Source: Phycomyces blakesleeanus NRRL 1555(-) | Lineage: Eukaryota; Mucoromycota; Mucoromycetes; Mucorales; Phycomycetaceae | Assembly: GCF_001638985.1 (NCBI RefSeq) | Contig: NW_017265158.1 | Span: forward strand, 186,001-250,000 | Direction: 5' to 3' | Length of the DNA: 64,000 bases | In this document: positions 1-9,867 of the stretch, in pieces | How the letters are laid out: each line of letters starts with the position of its first letter | How positions within the stretch are numbered: the first letter of the stretch is position 1 | Position numbers and translations under genes: made by a program | Notes under the pieces: generated by a model | Database searches by the model: none | Told to the model about the DNA's origin: nothing | The model's input: the letters and a program-made list of their open reading frames with translations, nothing else

Positions 1-2070
1 TTTGATCCCATTTTTGGTGATACTTGGCTTCGTCAATTCTCTGCATGCATCGACAAAATGGATCCAATTGCCAAGCAGATCATCTCACAGGCGTGTCTTA
101 AGCAGAACAGGAGAGTATATCAGGCACCATGATTTCCACTCATCTGCCTTCATAAACGGAAATTTCTTTCCAATCTTTATCTTCAGAGTCGTATATCCTA
201 CAGGGAGTACCATTCTATTAGCCTCTTCCTGCATCTCTACAAAATCTTTGTCATCAAGCAAATTGTTTGCAATCCAAATATCCATCATTCGTTTTGCAGT
301 CCCGAGAAAAAGGTTGTGCATGGGATCGATAATGGTTGCACGCACTGGCTCAAAGTACACAAGTCGATGAAGCTCAGACCAACGAACACCATTCTCAATT
401 TCCAATCGCTTTCTCTCTGTCAATGTCTTTGCATTCTTCCACAGGTTTGCATGTCTGCGATTTTCTTCTTTTGTGCGGCCAGCCCATTCCGAAAACTTAA
501 GCCCAAAATAGTTTACAGCAGTGGTCCCATCAACACGAGCAAACTGATGATTGCATTTATAGCATGCACATGTGCTGTTGTGAGATGTAAACCCACACGT
601 CTTTCTTGCAGCAGGGATGTCGCATGCAACCATCAACAGAGCAGCACGTACCAGAGCACCTGAGCAGTTATATGTATCAATTGTGATACCTTTATACAAT
701 AGCATAAGTTCATCAACAAGAGGATGCAAATAGTTATTGATCTCATCGGTGCTTGCTTCTTTAGGTCCAGGCATCAATCCAACAAGAATGACATTTTCTG
801 CCTTGTTCCGCTCTTCTCTCGGCAGATTGTTAATTGTCAGGTATATCGCACCACAAGAATATGTTACTCCATCAAATGGTTGAAACCAATCAATGTTCAG
901 TGTCAATAGTAATGATCGTTCCTTCGAAACAAACTGGACACCATCCTCATCCACTAATTCGTTCCACATCTTTCCATCATATACATCGAATAAAGTACCA
1001 TCGACTTTTGGTTCACGATTCCATCTGTTGATCATACTCTCAAAAGAAGGATGTGTAAACATTTTTTTCAAGGTAGTTGTCAACGGGTTATAAACAAATG
1101 TGCACTTTGGAATCATGGCATTCTTCATACTAGACTTGTAAAGATCATTCTTACAATGCATCTTACTACCAACTCTTTTGAAATTGCAGGATGTATGTGT
1201 GTTGTTGCTGTAATCGTACAATGTGTGACAATTACTGCATGCTACATATTTTGATACGCCATTTGTCAAGTCATTGTATCCTGTCATTTTCCTCAAACCC
1301 GGAATGCTTGTGGGAAGTCAGAAATCCTCTCCATAATGTTCAAGGATTGTATTTATGAATGTAATCAAAATTACTGCGCCTTCATCCACAATGAAGCTAG
1401 AAATAAATATCACAGTGAAAACTGCAATTACTCGATGACAAATATTCTCTGGAAGGTTTTCTGTAGACTCTGTAAGTTATCATAAAATAATATTAATTTT
1501 TTGTTTCTTTAATTCAAACCTTTTTTCTTCAATCATAGTTTATTTTTAATATTTACCCTGTTCTTGCTCTCTGTTCTGTTCTTCTTGCTCAAATTTATCC
1601 GACGACTCATATTCAGACTCATACTCTGAGGTATACTCCTCTGTTTCAAAAAGAGATTCTTCCACCAAAAGAGGTAAGTGGGTATTGACATACTGCTCTG
1701 GTGAGGGTGCACCATCGGAGTAATTATCATCTATTGGTACCGAGTTTAAATAGAGTGCACATTGGGTATAAAAAATAAAATACTATTACATTCAATATGT
1801 TCTTCAATTTGATCTACGTCCATATCAGCTTCACCAGTGTTTACTTCGGCTGTCAAAACTATTTGTTCTAATGGATTAGAATACATCATATAAATAAATG
1901 AAAAATTGATAACTTAATTTACCATTAATGGTTTTATCCATATTCCTGTCATTATCATTCTGGGCATGACGCTTGGCAGTTCTTTTATCTGTCATGGTGT
2001 ATCCAAGAGGATTGCGATTGCATCTTGTGCATTTGCAACGAACTTCATCAGGATTGGCAATGGAAAACAT
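1..2070 (-). pseudogene. CACTA-0 transposase (Tnp2-like), two nonsense codons, C-terminus outside window
   Basis: Exons on the minus strand: 2070-1923 (148 nt, starts ATG), 1867-1790, 1730-1557 and 1469 onward, all joined in phase 1 as in the other copies. Exon 1 carries CKCTRC followed by an RTAKRH segment, a probable zinc-binding module; exons 2-3 are strongly acidic. Exon 4 has the family motifs NIDWFQPFDG, ACDIPAARK, the cysteine cluster CACYKC and IDPMHNLFLGT, which match Tnp2-type (CACTA/EnSpm) transposases as I know them. In-frame TGA codons at 1318-1320 and 85-87 interrupt an otherwise open frame; the first lies where paralogues have a Gln codon and the second in a variable stretch. 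DNA cleavage and joining at element ends is the expected ancestral role. Confidence 0.75.
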
Positions 2071-2090
2071 TTTTTCACTTAATTTTTTTT
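1..2090 (-). mobile_element. CACTA-0: partial CACTA-type transposon, 5' half only
   Basis: Minus-strand copy of the transposon family found five more times in this window. It holds the transposase exons and runs off the left edge, so the partner gene and the 3' terminus are not visible. No CACTG terminus is seen on the right: the copy blends near 2090 into unassigned sequence and then the truncated chromovirus pol, so its 5' end is lost. Its proteins are well diverged from the other copies, which suggests an older insertion. Confidence 0.75.
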
Positions 2091-2277
2091 AATAATAAAG
2101 GAAGTGTGTAACAGCCGTTGCTTATTATAATTGTCTTTATTATTTTGGAAAAATTCTCTCAGGGACTCTGATATATATTAGGCCAATGATATGTCTTTAA
2201 ATATATTCTCGCTGCTAAACACAGGAAATGACCTGGGTTATAATTTTTTGGCTACTATTATTGATAATTCCAGGTAA
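2091..2277. other. Unassigned 187 bp between CACTA-0 and chromovirus pol
   Basis: No convincing coding sequence, terminal repeat or TSD. It probably contains the breakpoint that removed the CACTA-0 5' end and the 5' half of the retroelement. Confidence 0.4.
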
Positions 2278-4305
2278 GTGGAATTCAATTATTTTAAGAT
2301 GTTTTTGCAGTGTATGTTGCCACTAGATTCATTGAGAAATGAAAAGTCAATTACCCATTTATGGACAGATAAGCATCAAACTGCATTTAATAACTTGAAA
2401 AAAGCACTTTTGAGTGATCTGGTGTTGTCGTACCCAGATATGAACTCTCCTTTTAGTATTAGCTGTGATGCATCTCTTACTAGTATTGGTGCAGTGTTGT
2501 ATCAAGTCAAGGATGGCAAGAAAAAATATATTTCTTTCATGGCTAAGAGCTTATCCCAAAGTGAAAGAAAGTATTCTGCGACCAAAAGAGAATTACTAGC
2601 ATTAGTATTTGCACTCAAGCGTTTTCACAAGTATGTCTATGGTTCTCACTTTACCTTGTACACGGATCACAAGGCATTGACATATCTTCACACCCAACGT
2701 GTTGCGAATCTGATGATGATCGCATGGATGGACACGATTTTACAGTATGACTTTAAGATCATTCATTTGCCTGGTGTTTTGAATGTGCTTCCTGATGCGT
2801 TGTCACGTTTGTCTGAAGAGACTGAAACATTATCAAATGAACTGGGTAGAGATAGTATGGTTAGATCCATCATGAGAAATAGTGCTGTCACTATGGAACC
2901 GCTACCAGACATCTTGAGTGGTGAGTACTTTACTCCTCTCACAGAAAATGAAAGGAATAAGTTATTAGTTGAAGAACATTTGAAAGGTCATTTTGGTGTA
3001 GAAGCTATACTACATGCCTTAAAGAGAAAAGGTATCTATTGGACCAGCTTGAAGAGTCAAGCAAATGATCTTATACAATCGTGTATACAGTGTCAACGTC
3101 ATAATATCACAAGAAAAGGTTATAATCCTTTAAGACCTGTGACTGCAACACTTCCTGGTGACAGTTGGGGAATAGATCTGGCTGGGCCATTTACAACGTT
3201 GACTAGAGGAAATAAGTACTTGTTAGTGATGATAGACATCGCAAGCAAATTTTATGTATTGTATGCCATAACTGATAAAAGGGCAGCTATGATTGCGTTA
3301 CAAGTACTGGACGTCATTAGTACATGCGGTCTGATGAGAAAGTTGCAGAGTGATTGTGGACGGGAGTTTGTGAACTCACTGATGACATGTATAAAAGAGA
3401 ATGTTGGTTTTGAACATGCATTGATTTCGCAGTACCATCCTAGAGCTAATGGTGCAAGTGAAAGAGCTGTCCAGTTGGCAGTGAACACTATTAAAAAACA
3501 AATAGTTGGTAATGTCGCTGATTGGGATCAGAAGGTGCCATCTGTGCAGTTGTTTTTGAATAGCAAGTATAATGCTAGGACTAAAAGTATGCCATTCTCA
3601 TTAATGTTTGGAAGGAATCCAAATGACTTTGTTGATTTTAGTAAAGAAAAAGATAGTGCAACTGCTGAACAGATTCAGAAAGAGTTGCAAGAAAAAATTA
3701 AAAGAATGACTGAGATAGTCTACCCTGCCGTGTTTGAACACGTAAAGCATGCCACAGAAAAGCAAAAGGAACGCTTTGATGGAAGTCACAAAATGATAGA
3801 TCTGGTTCCAGGAATCACGGTAATGATTTTGGTGACAGAAAAACAGAATAAATTAGATCCGAAGTATAAGGGATTCTACACTGTTGTTAGAAAGACTGCT
3901 GCCAATACTTATGTATTGAAAAATGAAAAGGGATTTTTAGAACCAAGGAATTATCCTCCTTCTTTATTGAAAAAAGTTTCTGAGAAGGTATTAGAGCAAA
4001 AGAATGACTTTTTTGAAGTCGAAGCAATTATTGGGCACATAAAAGATAACAAGAACAATTATTTGTATAGATGCAAATGGTTGAATTATGATGAGTCTCA
4101 CAATATCTGGGAGCCAGAGGATCATTTTACTGATCTTAAGTTCATAAAAGAATACTGGCAAAGAATTGGTGAAGCTCCAGAAGGTATCAAAGACATCAAT
4201 AAGGCTGTGGTATTTCAGATACGAAACAATAGAAAAATAAAATATTTGATAATAGAGACGTATAGAAATACTTTGAGACTGTATATAAGTTGTCTTTATT
4301 CATAA
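2278..4305 (+). CDS. Chromovirus (Ty3-like) pol, 5'-truncated: RT end, RNase H, integrase, chromodomain
   Basis: A 675-codon open frame. The 5' end starts inside the RT connection (residues about 10-25, PLDSLRNEK-like). RNase H follows (FSISCDAS, ATKRELLAL, YTDHKALTYL, ending LPDALSRL), then the integrase HHCC finger (EEHLKGHFG ... CIQCQRH) and a DDE core with acidic residues in GIDLAGP, SDCGREF and GASERAVQ. The C-terminus carries a chromodomain (FFEVEAIIGH ... YRCKWLNY ... IWEPEDHF), diagnostic of chromoviruses. Gag, protease and most of RT are missing, so it cannot be autonomous. The reading frame runs about 100 bp into the 3' LTR (LTR-I1 at 4206). No stop codons interrupt it, which suggests a fairly recent insertion before truncation. 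The listed start is only the first usable codon of the fragment. Confidence 0.88.
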   Translation: MEFNYFKMFLQCMLPLDSLRNEKSITHLWTDKHQTAFNNLKKALLSDLVLSYPDMNSPFSISCDASLTSIGAVLYQVKDGKKKYISFMAKSLSQSERKYSATKRELLALVFALKRFHKYVYGSHFTLYTDHKALTYLHTQRVANLMMIAWMDTILQYDFKIIHLPGVLNVLPDALSRLSEETETLSNELGRDSMVRSIMRNSAVTMEPLPDILSGEYFTPLTENERNKLLVEEHLKGHFGVEAILHALKRKGIYWTSLKSQANDLIQSCIQCQRHNITRKGYNPLRPVTATLPGDSWGIDLAGPFTTLTRGNKYLLVMIDIASKFYVLYAITDKRAAMIALQVLDVISTCGLMRKLQSDCGREFVNSLMTCIKENVGFEHALISQYHPRANGASERAVQLAVNTIKKQIVGNVADWDQKVPSVQLFLNSKYNARTKSMPFSLMFGRNPNDFVDFSKEKDSATAEQIQKELQEKIKRMTEIVYPAVFEHVKHATEKQKERFDGSHKMIDLVPGITVMILVTEKQNKLDPKYKGFYTVVRKTAANTYVLKNEKGFLEPRNYPPSLLKKVSEKVLEQKNDFFEVEAIIGHIKDNKNNYLYRCKWLNYDESHNIWEPEDHFTDLKFIKEYWQRIGEAPEGIKDINKAVVFQIRNNRKIKYLIIETYRNTLRLYISCLYS

Positions 4306-4748
4306 ATAAAAAGTGTCCCTTTTTATAAGAAAACACAATCTGCTCTTGTCATTACGTCTTAGTTTCTTAAGGCTTTCTTCCTTTACTATATTTGGTTATT
4401 AGAGTGTATTTACTGCTTAACTAATGTCGGTGTTACAATTATGACATCAAGTCATAAATCGTACTTCTTTAGCTCTTAGCTATTCTTTTCTCTTTTATAC
4501 TAGAGCTTTAGGACTTTCTACTAAATTAGCTCCATATCGATCTGACACAGTTTACCCAGCAGTATGATATAATTATCTTAACAATCTTTAAGATATTATC
4601 TACAGTACTAACTGTAATAATTATTGGGCTGATTACTTAATCGTTTATATATATTTTATACTGACAAGATGATAGCTACTATGCTATCCCAATATGAATA
4701 TGTTCTTATATGTGATAAATCCAACATCCGAGTGTCTGGATCACCACA
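4206..4748 (+). repeat. LTR-I1, 3' LTR of the truncated chromovirus
   Basis: 543 bp from TGTGGTATTTCAG to GGATCACCACA, with imperfect inverted termini TGTGGT/ACCACA. It follows the chromodomain directly and contains a TATATAAG-like box and an AATAAA region. Termini are supported by LTR-I3 (26080-26499), which has the same ends and a perfect 5-bp TSD. The inverted partner at 4992-5534 has the same length and only a few differences. Confidence 0.85.
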
Positions 4749-4874
4749 AAGGCCAATAAGAAATTATTAAAGGATATGAAAGTTGCATATTCCGCACCTA
4801 AAGAAAATTCAGGTACTAAAAGGAAGAATTATGCAAAGACAGCTTATCAAAAGAAGAAACGCAGTAAGGTCTAA
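4749..4874 (+). pseudogene. Lysine-rich coding remnant between the inverted LTR-I copies
   Basis: The 243-bp spacer between the two LTR-I copies opens with a 41-codon stretch ending in TAA at 4872-4874, rich in Lys (for example KKKRSKV at the end). It begins immediately at the LTR border and has no start codon, so it is a tail fragment. The basic, short C-terminus would suit a Gag tail, but I cannot identify it. The remaining spacer (4875-4991) is AT-rich with no clear feature. Confidence 0.35.
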
Positions 4875-4991
4875 ATAAAGAGTTATTTGAGCACCACAGT
4901 ACTCGTTTAAAATAAAAAAAAAGAACAAGCTGATCAGAAGAATTGCATAGAGTACTTGAACGGTATTTAGTTAATACCTGGGTGGGGATAA

Positions 4992-5534
4992 TGTGGTGAT
5001 CCAGACACTCGGATGTTGGATTTATCACATATAAGAACATATTCATATTGGGATAGCATAGTAGCTATCATCTTGTCAGTATAAAATATATATAAACGAT
5101 TAAGTAATCAGCCCAATAATTATTACAGTTAGTACTGTAGATAATATCTTAAAGATTGTTAAGATAATTATATCATACTGCTGGGTAAACTGTGTCAGAT
5201 CGATATGGAGCTAATTTAGTAGAAAGTCCTAAAGCTCTAGTATAAAAGAGAAAAGAATAGCTAAGAGCTAAAGAAGTACGATTTAGAACTTGATGTCATA
5301 ATTGTAACACTGACACTAGTTAAGCAGTAAATACACTCTAATAACCAAATATAGTAAAGGAAGAAAGCCTTAAGAAACTAAGACGTAATGACAAGAGCAG
5401 ATTGTGTTTTCTTATAAAAAGGGACACTTTTTATTTATGAATAAAGACAACTTATATATAGTCTCAAAGTATTTTTATACGTCTCTATTCTCAAATATTT
5501 TATTTTTCTATTGTTTCGTACCTGAAATACCACA
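4992..5534 (-). repeat. LTR-I2, inverted solo LTR
   Basis: Near-identical reverse copy of LTR-I1 (543 bp), so 4206-5534 is a large inverted repeat with a 243-bp centre. No internal retroelement sequence is attached on the minus strand, apart possibly from the spacer. A 5-bp TSD is not evident. Confidence 0.85.
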
Positions 5535-5875
5535 ACAGTTAACAATTTTGGTAAAGTAGTGTTGAGAGGAAAACGTCACATTTAGTGCGTAAGAAAAGTA
5601 AGAAAAATAAAAGAGGGACAAATTAATTTTGGAAAAGAATAAAAGGAAGAGAAATTTGTCTTCAGAAAATTAGAGAAGAATAAAAATAAAAATAACGAGA
5701 AGTCAAATTTTTAGAATAAGAAATAAAAATAATATAAATAAAATTAAAATTAAAATATAAAATTATAATTGGGGGTTTGAGACTTTGTGACTGACTAAAA
5801 TGGTTGAAATCGATTGAAAAAGGGACTGTGACTGTGGCCAATAGAAATTACTACGCACCACGTCGAAAGAAAAAT
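5535..5875. other. Unassigned AT-rich 341 bp upstream of tRNA-Lys
   Basis: Purine-rich AT sequence with runs of AAAATAAA type; no ORF, LTR end or repeat match within the window. It is the only tRNA 5' flank here free of a recognisable LTR. Confidence 0.5.
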
Positions 5876-5948
5876 GCCCGGCTAGCTCAATCGGTAGAGC
5901 GTGAGACTCTTAATCTCAAGGTTGGGGGTTCGACCCCCCCGTTGGGCT
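5876..5948 (+). tRNA. tRNA-Lys (CTT)
   Basis: Complete cloverleaf: acceptor GCCCGGC with GTTGGGC (two G-T pairs), D arm with TCGGTAGAGC, anticodon stem TGAGA/TCTCA around loop CTCTTAA giving anticodon CTT, and T loop GTTCGACC. No intron. An LTR-A copy starts 32 bp after the discriminator base. Confidence 0.96.
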
Positions 5949-5980
5949 ATTTACTTTTGCTTGCTTTTTAAGGATGTGTT

Positions 5981-6291
5981 TGTCGTTCCCGATCTGGGTT
6001 GGTCTTCCTTTTACTATAACAAAGTCAAAAGGTCAAACCCACTGGGGATCGGAGAGTATATGTAAAATCGAAGAGAGGATAAAAGGTACTTTTTATTGAT
6101 ATGAATTGAATTGTCTTATATAGTTTTCTAAACTAATACTGCGCATTATCCGCAGTAGTTATTATTTATATTTAATTAAAGAAATAGTCATTATACTGCG
6201 GTTAATGCTCAGGAAGATATTACTGTGCATAAAGAAGTACTGCGGTTAACTATCTTCAGATTTTACGGATTCATCAAAATAATGTCCGACA
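5981..6291 (-). repeat. LTR-A1 (solo, inverted)
   Basis: 311 bp. On its own strand it runs TGTCGGACATTATTTTGATG to CCAGATCGGGAACGACA, with 5-bp inverted termini TGTCG/CGACA. It contains a TATATAAGACAATTC box and AATAAAAAGT. Its 3' end faces tRNA-Lys at 32 bp, the same geometry as LTR-A3 beside tRNA-Glu. No clear TSD. Confidence 0.85.
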
Positions 6292-6323
6292 TGTTGTGTC
6301 AGTTGTTGTTCCTGATCTAGGCT

Positions 6324-6634
6324 TGTCGGACATTACTTTGATGAATCCGTAAAATCTGAAGATAGTTAACCACAGTACTTCTTTATGCGCAGGAATATCT
6401 TTCTGAGCATTAACCGCAGTATAATAACTATTTCTTTAATTAAATATAAATAGTAACCACTGCAGATAATGCGCAGTATTAGTTTAGAAAATTATATAAG
6501 ACAATTCAATTCATATCAATAAAAAGTAGCTTTTATCCTCTCTTTGATTTTACATATACTCCTTGATCCCCAGTGGGTTTGACCTTTTGACTTTGTTATA
6601 GTAAAAGGAAGACCAACCCAGATCGGGAACAACA
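6324..6634 (+). repeat. LTR-A2 (solo), head-to-head with LTR-A1
   Basis: 311 bp, same family and length as LTR-A1 in opposite orientation, separated by 32 bp that itself contains a short LTR-A end fragment (GTTCCTGATCTAGG). GGCT occurs on both sides (6320-6323 and 6635-6638), a possible 4-bp TSD. Together with A1 it makes a roughly 650-bp palindrome. Confidence 0.82.
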
Positions 6635-6645
6635 GGCTATCTTCC

Positions 6646-6980
6646 TGTCAGAGTTGACATCGGTAACCAAAATCGGGATTTACAAGCAACCAGTAATGGT
6701 TGACTTTTTAGGATAAAAGATCTTGACTTCACCGATTGGTCTTTCACATATGTTTTAGATGTTTAAGATGGTGAATATACTTGTAGAAGATATTACTGGA
6801 CAACAAGCATCTAAGACATATTATTGTAGCTATTCTTTTAGCCAGAAATCAAACATTATTTTATATAAATAGTCAAAAAATATAATTAATAAAAAGCATC
6901 TTTATTCTTATCTAAAAACTATTCTTAAAAACTTAACAATCCCCAGTAGTATTGCTTGTGTGACTTAGTTACAAGTGCCA
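6646..6980 (+). repeat. LTR-F1 (solo)
   Basis: About 335 bp, from TGTCAGAGTTGACATCGG to TTACAAGTGCCA. It is homologous in reverse to 45468-47147, where the Tc1 element interrupts it, which supports both termini. It contains a TATATAAATAG box and AATAAAAAGC. Confidence 0.72.
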
Positions 6981-7334
6981 GAAAAGAAATACCAGATTGA
7001 GACTTGACAGTAAATGTAGCTGAATTAGTCAAGCTTTAATAACATAGGAGTAAGCAAATAAGAGAGAGGATAAAAAGATGATTTTTATTATTTTGATTTG
7101 GGTTATCTTATATACTTTTTGAAATGATTATTTATCTTTGACTACACTCAAGTAGTGTCTAGTAATATTACAAATTATTATAAGTTGATTACAAATTTCT
7201 AAAATTACAAACTGATGAATAATCATTCTAATCCCTGCTTCTTTTATAAGAACAAGTCACTAGAACTTGTATCACTAAAATTAAGCACAACAGAGTTGAC
7301 ATTGGTGAACAAAATCGGAATTCACAAGTGTCAG
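6981..7334. repeat. LTR-like remnants, including a second LTR-F start fragment
   Basis: From about 7285 the sequence repeats the LTR-F 5' end (AGAGTTGACATTGGTGAAC) and is cut by the CACTA-1 terminus. The preceding 300 bp has a minus-strand TATA/AATAAA arrangement typical of a decayed LTR but no partner copy in this window. Confidence 0.5.
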
Positions 7335-8199
7335 CACTGGAAAAAAATAGGAAAATACTGACGTGTATATATGGGCAAACAGTACTAGAATAATGTGATA
7401 TAGCATAGTTAATATTTTTTCCACTAGATTTTAAGGTCATCTAGCACTATATGTGTAAGACTTACAAATACTATAGTATATATAGATGGAGGGTTTCACA
7501 AGTAAGGTTTGGTAGCACTTTTGATATACTTATTATGCTTAATAAATAAAAAAGTATTTAAAACTATGGATTTATCTTGATATTTTTGACAAAGAACAGG
7601 AAAGGTCAAAGACGGATTACATCATGTATATTGCTCCAATGGTTTATCTGTACTATATCTTACCTTTACTGACAGTTCTTTAAAACCTCCAATCATCAAC
7701 AGCAAAAAAACACGTCTTTAAAATTATGGACTAGTAATATGTTCTTTATTTATTTGATTTCCCATTCTTATTAGGTTGATAATGGTTTACGCTTTTATTT
7801 TTATTGGAAAGAATAGAATGTTTCTAGGTTTCAAATCTAATAAAGCTATTCCATATCCTCAGCTACTTCTTGCTCGACCAGCTTGTTATATTTGGGATGA
7901 AAAATTTTCTACAAAAACCAAATACCTGAAAAAAATAAGGTGCTTGTTACCTTTTTTTAGGGGTAAGAGCAGTACTTCTTAAGAATAGATAAAACATTAG
8001 TGATGGGAGTGCGTGCGTGTTTTATACTACGAATTTTATGCACTAATTAATACTTACATTAGAAGTACCCAGTACAAATGGACAAAGAAATAAAACATTT
8101 ACAGTAAAGCATGAGATTATGGTTTCTTTGACTATAAAACAATAGGAAAGAATTAATTTTTGTGAATTGCGTGATAGAATAATTGATTTACATATCAAA

Positions 8200-9520
8200 G
8201 GCAAAGGATTTCTTTGCAGACCAATATATTATCTGCAAAGCGGTAATATCGTCTTTAATAGAGGATATACATTAATATACAGTATAAATAATATTATTAT
8301 ATGTATAGAAGTAAATAAAAGACTTACCATGGCAATGACAGTAGCATGGGATAGAAGTTCTTGAGGCATGACACGTTCATAAGAGGGATGTTCATCTATA
8401 ATAGAAATTATATTCAGTTAGATAAATATTAAAAAGAAATAGATTAAAATAAAATAAAATATTATTGTGTCAATATTTGTGTTTGATTGTAGAGAGTATT
8501 TTTGGCGATGTGGCCTATATTAAATGTTGTAAATGAGTATTGACTACTGCTGTAATTGAGAATAAGTCTGAAGGAAATAATATAAGGCCCCAGCTATTCC
8601 AGTCAAAGGTGTTTACCGATTACTTTATTATTTAACACACAGGTTTAGCATGCATGATAGTGATTATATTTCATATGATGATATCACCATAATATGGGAT
8701 ACATCAGTGGATTATTATAAGCATAGTTATAACTCATAAACATATTTACTTTCAATGTTAATACTTCATTGGGACTACACACATTTATATAATTAATTAT
8801 ACATTAATTATCCCAAGATCACGTTGCTCTGATTAAGGCTCAGATAGGATCGATTACCTGACCCCAGTTATATAATTTTCCCAATCCAAAATAATATAAA
8901 TAGCAGCAGTAGTTCAGTGTAGGAACCTGGTCAAACTTTGATATAAAATCCTTTCTCAATAAACAAAACCTACACAAGTTCTCACAAATCTTTGTTCCTA
9001 ATTTCAAATCTTCAATTCTTCCTCTTAAAAACTTCTTCAACTTCAACCACCACAACATTAAAGAAAGAAAAAGTCAGAATGATTGTATAGAATGATGGCA
9101 TAAAGTATATTTACTAACTCTGGCTAATCTGGATGACTGTTGTGAAGATGGCGCATCAGAATGAGATGAAGAGTGAGTATCTATGACATTAAAATATATT
9201 GTTATTTTTTAGTTATACATAAAGAAGTATATATTTCTTTTAAAACAAAGAAAGTGCCTTACCATTAAACCTTGTGAGTGTAAAGAGTGAAGAGAGAGAA
9301 ACAGAGAGAATACCTATGACAGACAAAAAATTAATTCTTTTGTTCTTTGTAAAGAAGTATTTTGAACCAAAAACAATCTTACCAGAAAAATTTGCAAATA
9401 TAACAAGAATTGAAAAGAGAGAGAAAAGAGGGAAATAACAAAAAAATAAATAAAAAAAGTAAAAAAAAAAATTTAAAAAAAAAATATGTTTAAAACAAAA
9501 GAAAAAAGTGTGTTTAAAAC
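8200..9520 (-). pseudogene. CACTA-1 third gene region: tiny-exon transcript, tentative
   Basis: Minus-strand GT-AG signals bound short segments: donors at about 9391, 9262 and 8327, with matching acceptors. One segment, roughly 8328-8395, could encode NEHPSYERVMPQELLSH. The same signals recur in CACTA-2 (63880 onward) and comparable ones in CACTA-3 and CACTA-4 at the same element position. LTR-B1 sits in what would be an intron or the 3' part. No function can be assigned and the exact exon set is unresolved. Confidence 0.35.
8525..9057 (+). repeat. LTR-B1, solo LTR with 5-bp TSD
   Basis: 533 bp from TGTTGTAAATGAGTATTGAC to CTTCAACCACCACAACA, flanked by TTAAA at 8520-8524 and 9058-9062. Termini TGTTG/CAACA. 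Three more copies of this family are in the window (20592, 51486 and the longer variant at 23183). No internal region is present, so it is a solo LTR left by recombination. Confidence 0.93.
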
Positions 9521-9867
9521 AAAAGACTAAAATGATTTAATCAAGTCCCAAAGCAATCTGAAAACCGATTTACATCCCAGTCATTACAAGAAGTATTAAT
9601 AGAGATTTGTATATCAAATATATTTTGAATATATATAATAATCATACCTTTCACATAATATACTTTCCCTTGCTCTTAATCTCTTGCTACTTACTACATT
9701 TATACTTCCAAATTAACACACTTGTTCTAACAATTAAAGTATGTAAACTTGATACGATTTATTTTTAATTTAATTTAAATAAATTTAATTGTAGAATGAC
9801 AGCAATAATAATAATATAATCTGAAACTAATCATTATAATCTTTTATTTTATTATATTCTGTAGACA

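Noticed and set aside
4206..6634. Foldback-type DNA transposons as an explanation of the two palindromes
   Set aside because: The arms are ordinary LTRs found singly elsewhere with LTR-type TSDs.
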